This document shows positions 6,358 to 15,695 of a stretch of 64,000 nucleotides of DNA, piece by piece. Position 1 is the first letter of the stretch. Each line of letters begins with the position of its first letter. Made by a program: the position numbers and the translations under genes. The DNA is taken from positions 85,736 to 149,735 of the forward strand of contig NZ_FOFR01000015.1 in assembly GCF_900110955.1 (NCBI RefSeq). The letters are read 5' to 3'. Below the pieces are notes generated by a model. That model ran no database searches, was not told the DNA's origin, and saw only the letters and a program-made list of their open reading frames with translations. The stretch comes from Lentzea xinjiangensis. GTDB lineage: Bacteria; Actinomycetota; Actinomycetes; Mycobacteriales; Pseudonocardiaceae.

Positions 6358-8649
6358 ATGCGCCCGCCGAACAGGCCGGTCAGGTCTGCCCCACGCCGCA
6401 CATCAGTCGGCCCCACCGTCGACTCACTGCACGACACAACGCCCACAGCGCGACGCGGATCGGTGTCGGCGGACCACCGGGAGATGCTCGCTCCTCCGGC
6501 CGTGGACACCCGGCGGACCCGCCGGATCGGAGGAGTTCTTCGCCTCCCGCGGAGCCGGGCGCTGGTGGCGTTGGCGGTGAGCCTGGTCGTCCTGTTGGGC
6601 GGCACCCTCGCCTCGGCGGTGTTCAGTCCGCACTCGGATACAGCGGTGGCCCCGGCCGCCGCGGCGCAGCCCGCGCCGCCGACCAACCAGCCGCCGCTTC
6701 CGATCCCGACTGTCGACCCAGACCCCTGTGGTCCGGGCTCGCCGCCGCTGCCGATCTGCACCCTGCCGACGCCGACCACTACGCCGACCACGACCTCGTC
6801 GACACCGTGCTCCGGTGAGGGCTGCATCCCTCAGCCCGGCACCACCACCGCGGCACCGACGAACCCCGGCACCAGGCAGCCCGGTCAGGGCGAGCAGACC
6901 GGAGACGACTGCGGCATCACCGACATCGGTGCCTGCGTCACCGAGGCCATCAACGCCTTCTTCCGGGGCATCGTCACCGAGGCGCTCAACCCGCTGCTGG
7001 ACCTTTTGTCCAAGACGCTGCTGACCACGCCGATGCCGGACTCGCTGCCGCGCGTGGGCGAGCTGTGGGACAACTCCTGGCAGATCCTGCTCATCTCCTA
7101 CGGCCTGCTCGTGCTCATCGCCGGAGTCATCGCGATGGGCTACCAAACCGTCCAGACCCGACACTCCATCAAGGAACTCGCACCGCGTCTGGTAGTCGGG
7201 TTCCTGGCCGGCGCCTTGAGCTTGTGGGTGGCGACCAAGGGCATCCAGATCGCCAACGCCGGCGCCGAGGCGATCATGGGCGGCGGGGTCGACGCGAGTT
7301 CCGCGGGCGAGACGCTGCGCAACCTCGTACTGAGCAGTCTCAACGGCAGCAACTGGATCACCTTCATCGGGATCGTTCTCGCCGGGTTGCTCGTCGCGCT
7401 GCTCATCACCTACGTGGTGCGGGTCGCGCTGACCATCATCCTCATCGCCGGGGCGCCATTGGCGTTGATGTTCCACGCTCTGCCCCAGACCGAGGGCATC
7501 GCCTACTGGTGGTGGAAAGCCTACGGCGGCTGTCTTGCGATCCAGCTCGGCCAGAGCCTGACGTTGATCACCGCGATGAAGGTGTTCCTCGCCCCCGGCG
7601 GGTTCACCATCTTCGGCCCGACCATGTCCGGGTTGGTCAACCTGCTGGTCGCGCTCGCGCTGATGTACATCCTGTTCAAGATCCCGTTCTGGGTGCTGTC
7701 CTCGGTGCGCGGCGGTGGCGGCCGGAGCGGTCTGATCGGGTCGCTGGTCAAGGGCTTCCTCGCCTACAAGACCTTCGGTCTGCTCGGCGGTGGCGGTGGC
7801 GGTGGCGGTGGCGGTGGCGGCAAGAGCCCGAAGTCTCGCCCCTCGGGCGGCGGCCGGGGCGGCAACGGCGGTGGAGGTTCCAGCGGCGGCAGCGGTTCGT
7901 CGAACCCGTACGCCAATGCGCGCACGACCGCGAACGGGCAGTACGTCCTGCCGCTGCCCGGTGTGCGCCGGACCCGCCCGACGGGCAAGCCCGCGCCGAA
8001 GCCCCAGTCCGGTCCGACTCCGACGTCCTCCGGTCCGCAGGGCCGGCAGCTGGCGCTGCCGTTGGGTGAGGACTGGCCGGAGAACAAGCCGGTGCTCGGC
8101 CGCGACGGTCAGTACCAGCTGCCCCTGGACGTCCAGCGCACGACGCCGCCACCAGCCTCACCCACCGGGACGGACACCAGTGGTCGTCGCACCCGTGCGG
8201 CCGGGGGCAAGCAGCTCGAGTTGCCGTTGGACCCCTACCGGGGCAACCGCCCGAACCGGTCCGGGCAGTACCCGCTGCCCCTGGACGGGGTGCGTCGAGT
8301 CCCGCGCCCGGCGAGTCCGCCGCCTCCACCGAGCCCGCGTCCGAGCGGGCGTCGGGTGGTCCAGCCGGAGTTGCCCTTCGACCCGTACAAGGGCAACCGG
8401 GCGAACCGCGGCGGCCAGTACCCGCTGCCGCTGGACGGCGTGCGCCGGACTCCGGCGCCCAAGCCCGCGCCCGCTCCGCCACCGCCGGCCTCGCCTCGCC
8501 CGTCCCCGCGCACGGGACAGCAGTTGCGGTTGCCGCTGGACCTGCCCAAGCCGGCCAAGCCGCCGACGACGCCGGTCGTCAGCTCACCACCGTCACCACC
8601 GCCGCCACCGGCGCGGCCACGTCCGAAGCCAGGAGGTAAGACCTCATGA
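6358..8649 (+). CDS. TrbL/VirB6-like polytopic membrane protein with repeat tail
   Basis: 763 residues; ATG 6358 lies 3 bp after the pilin stop. Residues 60-85 form a membrane anchor (LVALAVSLVVLLGGTLASAVF), followed by a Pro/Thr-rich linker. Residues 190-460 hold about five or six hydrophobic helices, including LLISYGLLVLIAGVIAMGY and a WWWKAYGG turn, typical of the VirB6/TrbL channel family of type IV secretion. A run of about 11 glycines (near 7789-7821) starts a disordered tail with eight variants of a GQYxLPLDGVRR or QLxLPL motif. The protein should form the inner-membrane part of the DNA-transfer channel. The tail is the odd feature and may be a docking platform. Its stop overlaps the next ATG (ATGA). 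Confidence 0.75.
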   Translation: MRPPNRPVRSAPRRTSVGPTVDSLHDTTPTARRGSVSADHREMLAPPAVDTRRTRRIGGVLRLPRSRALVALAVSLVVLLGGTLASAVFSPHSDTAVAPAAAAQPAPPTNQPPLPIPTVDPDPCGPGSPPLPICTLPTPTTTPTTTSSTPCSGEGCIPQPGTTTAAPTNPGTRQPGQGEQTGDDCGITDIGACVTEAINAFFRGIVTEALNPLLDLLSKTLLTTPMPDSLPRVGELWDNSWQILLISYGLLVLIAGVIAMGYQTVQTRHSIKELAPRLVVGFLAGALSLWVATKGIQIANAGAEAIMGGGVDASSAGETLRNLVLSSLNGSNWITFIGIVLAGLLVALLITYVVRVALTIILIAGAPLALMFHALPQTEGIAYWWWKAYGGCLAIQLGQSLTLITAMKVFLAPGGFTIFGPTMSGLVNLLVALALMYILFKIPFWVLSSVRGGGGRSGLIGSLVKGFLAYKTFGLLGGGGGGGGGGGGKSPKSRPSGGGRGGNGGGGSSGGSGSSNPYANARTTANGQYVLPLPGVRRTRPTGKPAPKPQSGPTPTSSGPQGRQLALPLGEDWPENKPVLGRDGQYQLPLDVQRTTPPPASPTGTDTSGRRTRAAGGKQLELPLDPYRGNRPNRSGQYPLPLDGVRRVPRPASPPPPPSPRPSGRRVVQPELPFDPYKGNRANRGGQYPLPLDGVRRTPAPKPAPAPPPPASPRPSPRTGQQLRLPLDLPKPAKPPTTPVVSSPPSPPPPPARPRPKPGGKTS

Positions 8650-9914
8650 CCGCTCCCGTTCGTATCCCGGCCGATGTCGACATGCACGACCGTGTCCTCG
8701 GGCCGCTGACCGCACGCCAACTGGCCATCCTCGCCGCCGCCGGGGCGGTGCTATACCTGATCTGGGCGGTCACCCGTGCCTTCGTCCCGATCCCGGTGTT
8801 CCTGGCCTTCGCCGTCCCGGTCGGCGCGGCCTCGGCGATGCTCGCGCTGGGCAAGCGCGACGGGGTACCGATGGACAAGCTGCTCGTCGCCGCGATCCGG
8901 CAACGGGTCGCACCCCGCCACCGGGTCGCCGCGCCCGAGGGCGTGCGCCCCGCCCCTGCTTGGCTCACCCCGGACACCGACCGCACCGCACGCCAGACCG
9001 CCGGGCGCCTCAAGGGCGGAAAGGGCCGGACTGGACAGCCCGAGCAGGTGTCGCCCTCGGCGTTGCGGCTGCCGGCCGAGGCCGTGACCGAGACCGGTGT
9101 GGTCGACCTCGGCACGGACGGCCTGGCGGTGGTCGCGGTCGCCTCGACGGTGAACTTCGCGCTGCGGACCCCGAACGAGCAGGAAGCGCTCGTCGCGAGC
9201 TTCGGCCGCTACCTGCACTCGCTGACCGCCCCGGTGCAGGTGCTCGTGCGCACCGAACGCCTCGACCTCTCTGCCCAGATCGCCGAACTGCGCGAGCGGG
9301 CGGGTGGACTGCCGCACCCGGCATTGGAGGCCGCCGCGGTCGAGCACGCCGACTACCTGGTCCAGCTCGGGCAGCAGTCGGACCTGCTGCGTCGCCAGGT
9401 GCTGCTCGTGCTGCGCGAGCCGCTCGGCACAGCGGCGCCGACCGACGGCTTGGGCGGGCCCGGTCCGCTGGCGATGCTCGGGTCGATGGCGGGCAAGCGC
9501 CGCAAGCAGGCGGGCGGACAGGTCGACGCCGGTGCCCGCCGGGCCGCCGAGTCGCGTCTGGTGCGTCGTCTCGGCGAGGCGATCGAACTGCTGTCGCCGG
9601 CCGGGATCGTGGTCACCCCGCTCGACGCGGGGCAGGCCACGGCGGTGCTGGCCTCGGCGTGCAACCCCGACAGCCTCCTGCCGCCCTCGGCGGGGTTGGC
9701 CGGCGCGGACGAGGTCATCACCACCTCCGGCACAGACCTCACCGAGGACGACGTCGCCGACGACTTCGACGACGGCTCCTTCTTCGCGCACGCCACCACG
9801 GCGCCCAGCCGTACGCCGTCGGGACGGTCCGAGGACAGCGACGACGAGGACGACTGGGACTACGAGGACGACGACTACCCGGACGACTACGAGGACGAAA
9901 GGGGGCGGTCCTGA
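8646..9914 (+). CDS. PrgI-family type IV secretion membrane protein
   Basis: 422 residues, start overlapping the previous stop. The N-terminus (PADVDMHDRVLGPLTARQLAIL) followed by two close hydrophobic helices (residues 25-65) is the PrgI/SCO6880-like layout found next to VirB4 in Gram-positive transfer systems. Residues 150-330 contain a region reading VDLGTDGLAVVAVASTVNFALRTPNEQEALVASFGRYLHSL, which resembles the N-terminal part of VirB4-like proteins; it probably contacts the ATPase. The last 30 residues are very acidic (DDEDDWDYEDDDY). It overlaps the VirB4 gene by 1 bp. Role in anchoring the ATPase to the membrane is known for the family and inferred here. Confidence 0.8.
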   Translation: MTAPVRIPADVDMHDRVLGPLTARQLAILAAAGAVLYLIWAVTRAFVPIPVFLAFAVPVGAASAMLALGKRDGVPMDKLLVAAIRQRVAPRHRVAAPEGVRPAPAWLTPDTDRTARQTAGRLKGGKGRTGQPEQVSPSALRLPAEAVTETGVVDLGTDGLAVVAVASTVNFALRTPNEQEALVASFGRYLHSLTAPVQVLVRTERLDLSAQIAELRERAGGLPHPALEAAAVEHADYLVQLGQQSDLLRRQVLLVLREPLGTAAPTDGLGGPGPLAMLGSMAGKRRKQAGGQVDAGARRAAESRLVRRLGEAIELLSPAGIVVTPLDAGQATAVLASACNPDSLLPPSAGLAGADEVITTSGTDLTEDDVADDFDDGSFFAHATTAPSRTPSGRSEDSDDEDDWDYEDDDYPDDYEDERGRS

Positions 9915-11833
9915 TGGCCTCCCGCACATGCAAGACCCGGGGCAACCCGACCGCCCCGGCGGCCTCGTCGGCGGCTGCCGCGTTCACCCCCGACGCCCTG
10001 TCGGTGGCCGCGCGGCACCTGGAGGTCGGCGGCGAGTCGGTCTCCAGCTTCGCCGTGGTTGGGTTCCCGCGTGAGGTGCACCCCGGCTGGCTCGCGCCGC
10101 TGCTGACCTACCCCGGCCGTCTCGACGTCTCGGTACACATCGAGCCGATCGACCCGGCCACCGCCGCCTCGCGGTTGAAGAAGCAGCTCGCGAAGCTGGA
10201 GGCGGGGCGGCGGCACACCGCCGAGCACGGTCGCCTGCTCGACCCGCAGGTCGAGGCCGCCACCGAGGACGCCTACGACCTGTCCTCCCGCGTCGCCCGC
10301 GGAGAGGGAAAGCTGTTCCGGGTCGGGCTGTACCTGACGATCCACGCCGCCTCGGAGAAGGCGCTCACGGATGAAGTGGCCGCGCTGCGGTCGCTGTGCG
10401 CGTCGCTGTTGCTCGACGCCAAGCACACCACCTACCGGTCGCTGCAGGGCTGGGTGTCGACGCTGCCGATGGGCCTGGACCTCATCGGGATGCGCAGGAC
10501 GTTCGACACCTCGGCGTTGGCGTCGGCGTTCCCGTTCACCAGCCCGGACTTGCCCGCTCCGGACCCGACCAGCGTGGCCGCGCCGTCCGGGGTGCTCTAC
10601 GGCTACAACGTCGGCTCCCAGGGCTTGGTGCACTGGGACCGGTTCGGCGACGGGATGCATAACCACAACTCGGTGATCCTCGGCCGCTCCGGTGCGGGCA
10701 AGTCCTACCTGGTGAAGCTGGAGCTGCTGCGCAGCTTGTACCGGGGCGTCGAGATCGCGGTCGTCGACCCCGAGGACGAGTACGCCCGGCTGGCCGCCGC
10801 GGTCGGCGGCACCTACGTGCACCTCGGCGCGCGGGGTGTCCGGCTCAACCCGTTCGATCTGCCGATCCACACGCGTGCCGACGGTCGCCGCACCGCCCCG
10901 AAGGACGCGCTCGTGCGGCGGTCGCTGTTCCTGCACACCGTCATCGCCGTCCTCGTCGGTGGCGAGCTTGAGGCGGCGGAGCGGGCGGCGTTGGACCGGG
11001 CGATTGCCGCGACCTATCAGACCGTGGGCATCACCGCCGACGCTCGCACGTGGACCCGGCCGTCCCCGACGCTGCGGGTCTTGCGGGACCAGCTCGCGGG
11101 CGCCGGGCAGGCCGGCGACCGGGCCGCGGGCGAGCTGGCGGCGAGGCTTCATCCGTTCGTCGAGGGCGCGTTCAAGCAGCTGTTCGACGGGCCCAGCAGT
11201 GTCAACCCCGAAGGTCACCTCGTGGTGTTCAGCCTGCGCGACCTGCCCGACGAGTTGAAGGGCATCGGCACCCTGCTGACCCTGGACGCGGTGTGGCGGC
11301 GGGTGTCCAACCCGGCCATCCGCCGCCCGCGCCTGGTCGTGGTGGACGAGGCGTGGCTGCTGATGAAGGAGAAGTCTGGCGCTGAGTTCCTGTTCCGGAT
11401 GGCCAAGGCGTCGCGCAAGCACTGGGCCGGGTTGACGGTGGCGACCCAGGACACCGCCGACGTGCTCGGCAGCGATCTGGGCAAGGCGGTCGTGGCGAAC
11501 GCGGCGACCCAGATCCTGTTGCGGCAGGCGTCGCAGGCCATTGACGAGATCACCCAGACCTTCGACCTGTCCGCCGGGGAGCGCGCGTTCCTGCTCTCGG
11601 CCGACCGCGGTCAGGGCCTGCTGTCGGCCGGCACGCAGCGGGTGGCGTTTCAGAGCATCGCCTCGCCCACCGAACACTACCTGGTCACCAGCAACCCGGC
11701 CGAACTCGCCGCCTACGCCGACACCGTCGAACCGGTCGACGAGGCCGACGCCGCGTTCGTCGACCTGGGCTTCGACGGAGACGAGTTCGGCTCCGACTCC
11801 GACGACGACCAGGTCCACCTCGACGCCGCCTGA
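9914..11833 (+). CDS. VirB4-like conjugation ATPase
   Basis: 639 residues from the ATG at 9914, which shares one base with the PrgI-like stop. Walker A GRSGAGKSY is near residue 257 and Walker B LVVVDEAW near 475, followed by ATQD (sensor) and an arginine-finger region. The first 200 residues match the VirB4 N-terminal domain. It powers pilus or channel assembly and substrate transfer at the membrane. The open frame can be extended upstream to 7790, but that stretch is antisense-like Arg-rich sequence overlapping two other genes; the tight ATG overlap and the domain start settle the start. The C-terminal tail is acidic like that of its neighbour. Confidence 0.92.
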   Translation: MASRTCKTRGNPTAPAASSAAAAFTPDALSVAARHLEVGGESVSSFAVVGFPREVHPGWLAPLLTYPGRLDVSVHIEPIDPATAASRLKKQLAKLEAGRRHTAEHGRLLDPQVEAATEDAYDLSSRVARGEGKLFRVGLYLTIHAASEKALTDEVAALRSLCASLLLDAKHTTYRSLQGWVSTLPMGLDLIGMRRTFDTSALASAFPFTSPDLPAPDPTSVAAPSGVLYGYNVGSQGLVHWDRFGDGMHNHNSVILGRSGAGKSYLVKLELLRSLYRGVEIAVVDPEDEYARLAAAVGGTYVHLGARGVRLNPFDLPIHTRADGRRTAPKDALVRRSLFLHTVIAVLVGGELEAAERAALDRAIAATYQTVGITADARTWTRPSPTLRVLRDQLAGAGQAGDRAAGELAARLHPFVEGAFKQLFDGPSSVNPEGHLVVFSLRDLPDELKGIGTLLTLDAVWRRVSNPAIRRPRLVVVDEAWLLMKEKSGAEFLFRMAKASRKHWAGLTVATQDTADVLGSDLGKAVVANAATQILLRQASQAIDEITQTFDLSAGERAFLLSADRGQGLLSAGTQRVAFQSIASPTEHYLVTSNPAELAAYADTVEPVDEADAAFVDLGFDGDEFGSDSDDDQVHLDAA

Positions 11834-11883
11834 GCGCGCGCACCACCACCTCGTACGCACCTCTCCCGTGAAGGGATTCGTTC

Positions 11884-14529
11884 ATGCTGCCCCGAACACT
11901 GACGTGGGTACCGCTTGCCCTCGACCAGCCACCGGAACTACCCCTCACTACAACGCGCCCGCACTCGACGGCCCCTGTCGCCGCCGGGTGGCTGGAGGAC
12001 TACCTGCGCAATCCCGGCGGCGCGCTACTCGCGCTGCTGGCCCGGCTGCGGGACCTCGCCCTGGACTGGGGGCCGATCGCGGCGCCGGTCCTCGCGGTGC
12101 TCATCACCGGGATCGTGCTCGGTCGGCGGTGGTGGGCCCGGCGCTGCCACGAGCTGCTGCTGGCCGACGCCCGTCAGGTCACCGTGCTCGCCCCACCCCA
12201 GGTGGATCCCGCGGGCGGGGCGGCACTGTGGTCGAACCTGGTCGGGCTGCTGCGCCCTGGGTGGCGGCGGGCGTTCACCGGCCAGCCGCACGTGGCGTGC
12301 GAGTACGTCTTCTCCGAGGCAGGGGTCGCGATCCGGCTGTGGGTGCCCGGCCTCATCCCGCCCGGCCTGGTCGAACGCGCCGTAGAGGCGGCCTGGCCGG
12401 GCGCGCACACCCGCGTCGGCCCGGCCGAGCCACCCCTGCCGACACCGAACGAGGGGCAGCGGCGGCTGGTAGTCGCCGGCGAACTGAGGCTGGCCCGCCC
12501 CGAGGCGCTGCCCATCCGCAGCGACTTCGACGCCGACCCGATCCGCGCGTTGATCGGCGCGCCGATCGGGCTCGGACGTGAGGAGTACGCCTGTGTGCAG
12601 GTGCTGGCACGCCCGGTTACCGGCCGCCGCGTTCAGAAGGCGCGCCGCGCCGCCCGGCGGGTTCACACCCGCGGCTCTACCCGCCTGGTCGGGCGTCTGC
12701 TCGACGCGATCACCCCCGGCACGGGCAGCCGCTCGCGGCGTACGGCTTCCGCGTGGACGAAGACCGGGGCCTTGCACAGCGACCCGCAGACCTCGCTGGA
12801 ATACGCGGCACAGAACCGCGCGATCGTCAGCAAGCAACGCGGCAGCCAGTTCGAGACAGTCATCCGCTATGCCGTGGCGACCCTGCTGCCCGCCGGTGCC
12901 GATGAGGCGGAGGTTCGCCGGGCGCGGGAGGTGGCCCGCGGACGGGCTCACGCCTTGGCGGCGTCGTTCGCCTCCTACACCGAGCACAATCACTACACAC
13001 GTAACCGCATCCGCCACCCCGGCGCCGTGGTGGACTCCCGGCGGCTCGGGCGCGGCGACTTGTTGTCGGTGCCGGAGTTGGCGGCGATCGCGCACTTGCC
13101 CACCGACGAGGCCATCCCCGGCATCCAACGCGCTGGAGCCCGCGCCATCGCCCCGCCGCCTGGGATCGCAACGCCCGGCCCGGAGGCCAAGCCGATCGGG
13201 GTCACCGACACCGGCCATCAGCGCCCCGTCGCCCTGCGCGTGCCCGACGCCCGACACCACCTGCACGTCATCGGCGCGACCGGCTCGGGCAAGTCGACCC
13301 TGCTCGGCAACATGATCCTGGCCGATGCCGAGGCAGGCCGGGGGATCGTGCTCATCGACCCCAAGGGCGACCTCGTCACCGACGTCCTCTCGCGACTGCC
13401 CCGCTCCGCCGCGGACCGGGTGGTGATCTTCGACGCCGACAGCAAGTCCCGGCCGCCGTGCCTCAACCCCTTGGACGGCGGAGAGACCGACTTGACGGTG
13501 GACAACCTCGTCAGTGTGTTCCGGCGGGTGTACTCGGCGTTCTGGGGTCCGCGCACCGACGACGTGATGCGCGCCGCCTGCCTCACCCTGCGCAGCCAGG
13601 AAGGCGTCGCCACCCTGGCGGACCTGCCCAAGCTTCTGGCCGATGAGGCGTTCCGCAGCCGTGTCACCGCCGGGATCACCGACCCGGTGCTGCGCGGGTT
13701 CTGGGCCTGGTACGAGGAACTCACCAACTCCTCCCGCTCCCAGGTCATCAGCCCGCTGATGAACAAACTTCGTGCGTTCCTCCTGCGGCCCTTTGTTCGG
13801 GACGCGATCGCGGGCGGTCACTCCACAGTGGACATGAGTCAGGTCCTCGACGGCGGCATCTGTCTGGTGCGCATCCCCAAGGGTTCGCTGGGCGAGGAGA
13901 CCACGCGGCTGGTCGGGTCGCTGGTGGTCGCCCGCACCTGGCAGGCCACCACGGGCCGGGCCCGCACCCCGCAACGGCAGCGCCGGGACGCGAGCCTGGT
14001 CATCGACGAGTGCCACAACTTCCTCAACCTCCCCTACCCCATCGAGGACATGCTCGCCGAGGCCCGCGGTTTCCGAGTCGCGATGACCCTGGCCCACCAG
14101 CACCTCGGCCAGCTCCCCCGCGAACTGCGCGAAGGCATGTCCACCAACGCCCGCTCGAAGATCTTCTTCAACGCCAGCCCCGAGGACTCACGCGAACTCT
14201 CCCGCCACACCGCACCCAGGTTGTCCGACCACGACCTCGCCCACCTCGGCGTCTACCACGCCGCCGTCCGCCTCGTGCTCAACGGCGAGGAAGCCCAGCC
14301 GTTCACCATGCTCACCCAACCCCTCCCGCCCGCCGTCCCCGGCAGGGCACGGGAGATCCGCGGTGTGGCGCGCCGCACGGCGCGGACCCGCGCGACCGAG
14401 GCCGCCACCGGCGGGCCCGCAACCGCCGGCACCAGGCCGCCACGCAGCTCGTCAGGTCCGGCCCGACCCGCCAACCGGAACGACTCCGTCGCGCGCCCGC
14501 GTAGCGCCGATCCCCGCCGCAACGGCTGA
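11884..14529 (+). CDS. VirD4/TraG-family coupling ATPase
   Basis: 881 residues; ATG 11884 follows an AAGGGA site. A membrane helix lies at about residues 60-82 (IAAPVLAVLITGIVLG). Walker A GATGSGKST is at about 464-472 and Walker B LVIDECHNF near 706, with LIDPKGDLV after the P-loop, a signature of TraG/TraD coupling proteins. The protein should bind the relaxosome or DNA and feed it to the type IV channel. The N-terminal 400 residues include a region with RQVTVLAPPQVDP, as in actinobacterial homologues. It is the sixth gene of the transfer operon. No relaxase of MOB type is recognisable in the window; the replication-relaxation protein downstream may have a related task. Confidence 0.9.
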   Translation: MLPRTLTWVPLALDQPPELPLTTTRPHSTAPVAAGWLEDYLRNPGGALLALLARLRDLALDWGPIAAPVLAVLITGIVLGRRWWARRCHELLLADARQVTVLAPPQVDPAGGAALWSNLVGLLRPGWRRAFTGQPHVACEYVFSEAGVAIRLWVPGLIPPGLVERAVEAAWPGAHTRVGPAEPPLPTPNEGQRRLVVAGELRLARPEALPIRSDFDADPIRALIGAPIGLGREEYACVQVLARPVTGRRVQKARRAARRVHTRGSTRLVGRLLDAITPGTGSRSRRTASAWTKTGALHSDPQTSLEYAAQNRAIVSKQRGSQFETVIRYAVATLLPAGADEAEVRRAREVARGRAHALAASFASYTEHNHYTRNRIRHPGAVVDSRRLGRGDLLSVPELAAIAHLPTDEAIPGIQRAGARAIAPPPGIATPGPEAKPIGVTDTGHQRPVALRVPDARHHLHVIGATGSGKSTLLGNMILADAEAGRGIVLIDPKGDLVTDVLSRLPRSAADRVVIFDADSKSRPPCLNPLDGGETDLTVDNLVSVFRRVYSAFWGPRTDDVMRAACLTLRSQEGVATLADLPKLLADEAFRSRVTAGITDPVLRGFWAWYEELTNSSRSQVISPLMNKLRAFLLRPFVRDAIAGGHSTVDMSQVLDGGICLVRIPKGSLGEETTRLVGSLVVARTWQATTGRARTPQRQRRDASLVIDECHNFLNLPYPIEDMLAEARGFRVAMTLAHQHLGQLPRELREGMSTNARSKIFFNASPEDSRELSRHTAPRLSDHDLAHLGVYHAAVRLVLNGEEAQPFTMLTQPLPPAVPGRAREIRGVARRTARTRATEAATGGPATAGTRPPRSSSGPARPANRNDSVARPRSADPRRNG

Positions 14530-14563
14530 CCGCCCGCTCTTCCGCTCGTTCACCCGCCCATCA

Positions 14564-14590
14564 CGCCCCGGCGCGCTTCGCGCCGGGGCG
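14564..14590 (+). terminator. Strong GC hairpin between transfer genes
   Basis: CGCCCCGGCGCG and its exact complement CGCGCCGGGGCG are separated by CTT (12-bp stem, 3-nt loop), followed by GTTTCG. It lies in the only sizeable gap (92 bp) of the transfer operon and may attenuate or partially terminate transcription before the replication-relaxation gene. Confidence 0.5.
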
Positions 14591-14621
14591 GTTTCGCCCT
14601 GCCCACCCGGAGGTGCCCACC

Positions 14622-15692
14622 ATGATCACCAATCCCACACGGCAGCGTGCTTTGCGCGGCCACAAGCCGACCCGGCCCACCCCGCGTGTCGCGAACACCG
14701 CCGAGCACCAGGCCGTGCTGGCGTGGCGGCTGACCCCGCGCGACAAGTGGATCTCCCGGATGCTCTGGGAGCACAAGGTCCTCACCGCCCACCAGATCAC
14801 CGCGCTCGCCTTTCCCAGCTTCCGGTCCGGGCGGATGCGGCTGCGCGAGCTCTACCTGTGGGGCGTCGTCGACCGGTTCCAGCCTTTCGTGACCCTCGGG
14901 ACCGCGCCCATGCACTACGTCCTGGCGCCCGCCGGCGCGGCCGTGCTCGCCGCCGAAGACGGCCTGGACATCAAGCAACTCGGCTACCGGCGCGACCGGG
15001 TCTTCGGCGTCGCCCACAGCCTGCGCCTGGCCCACACCGTCGGCGTCAACGAGTGGTTCACCGCCCTGGTCGACCGCGCCCGCAACCCCCACCCCAGCGA
15101 ACAGGTCGAGCTGGCGGCGTGGTGGTCGGAGACCCGCTGCGCCCGCCACTTCGGCGACCTGATCAAACCCGACGGCTACGGCCGCTGGAGGTCAGGTGAA
15201 CGGCAGGTCGAATGGTTCCTCGAGTACGACTTCGGCACCGAGCCGCTGAGCAAGCTCGCCGGGAAACTGGCCGGCTACGCCGCCCTCGCGCACGCCACCG
15301 GTATTACCACGCCGCTGTTGGTGTGGCTGCCGACCTCGCGGCGCGAGGCCGCCGCTCGGCGGCTGCTCGCGAAGGCGTGGCGTGAGCTCGACGACCGGCG
15401 CTCGGTGCCGATCGCCACCGCGGCGGCCGAGCTGCTCAATCCCGAAGCCGTGCACCCGAGCCCGGCCGACGAGGTCTGGCTGCCGCTCAACGCCCCTGCC
15501 GGAGCGTCCCGGCGAGCGCTGTCGGGGTTGCCCGATGCCTGGCCGCACGTGCCGCCACCGGTCACGCCCAACGAGGAGGCCCCGGCGGGTGCGGACTCGC
15601 CGCAGCCGATGTCGCCGCCGCCCTCGCCGATGCCGCCTACCTCGACCAGCTCACGGGCGTCGCGCGGGGCGGGCCGGCCGGGAAGGTGGTGA
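14622..15692 (+). CDS. Replication-relaxation family protein
   Basis: 356 residues from ATG 14622, with GGAGGTG six bases upstream. Residues 30-130 (KWISRMLWEHKVLTAHQITALAFPS, then RMRLRELYLWGVVDRF) form a winged-helix domain, followed by HYVLAPAGAAVLAAE and HSLRLAHTVGVNEWFTAL; this is the arrangement of the replication-relaxation family known from actinobacterial plasmids and integrative elements, where homologues take part in plasmid replication or transfer initiation. The central WFLEYDFGTE has a nuclease-like look, but no catalytic set can be proven. The tail (residues 290-356) is Pro/Ser-rich. It lies 3 bp before the wall-hydrolase gene. Confidence 0.8.
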   Translation: MITNPTRQRALRGHKPTRPTPRVANTAEHQAVLAWRLTPRDKWISRMLWEHKVLTAHQITALAFPSFRSGRMRLRELYLWGVVDRFQPFVTLGTAPMHYVLAPAGAAVLAAEDGLDIKQLGYRRDRVFGVAHSLRLAHTVGVNEWFTALVDRARNPHPSEQVELAAWWSETRCARHFGDLIKPDGYGRWRSGERQVEWFLEYDFGTEPLSKLAGKLAGYAALAHATGITTPLLVWLPTSRREAAARRLLAKAWRELDDRRSVPIATAAAELLNPEAVHPSPADEVWLPLNAPAGASRRALSGLPDAWPHVPPPVTPNEEAPAGADSPQPMSPPPSPMPPTSTSSRASRGAGRPGRW

Positions 15693-15695
15693 AAG

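Noticed and set aside
7790..9913. Long open frame joined in frame to VirB4 (would give 1347 residues)
   Set aside because: The first 700 residues are Arg/Pro-rich frame-shifted readings of the TrbL-like and PrgI-like genes; VirB4 homology and a coupled ATG begin at 9914.
9887..14103. Long minus-strand open frames opposite VirB4 and VirD4
   Set aside because: They are antisense shadows typical of very high GC coding DNA; no ribosome sites or domains.
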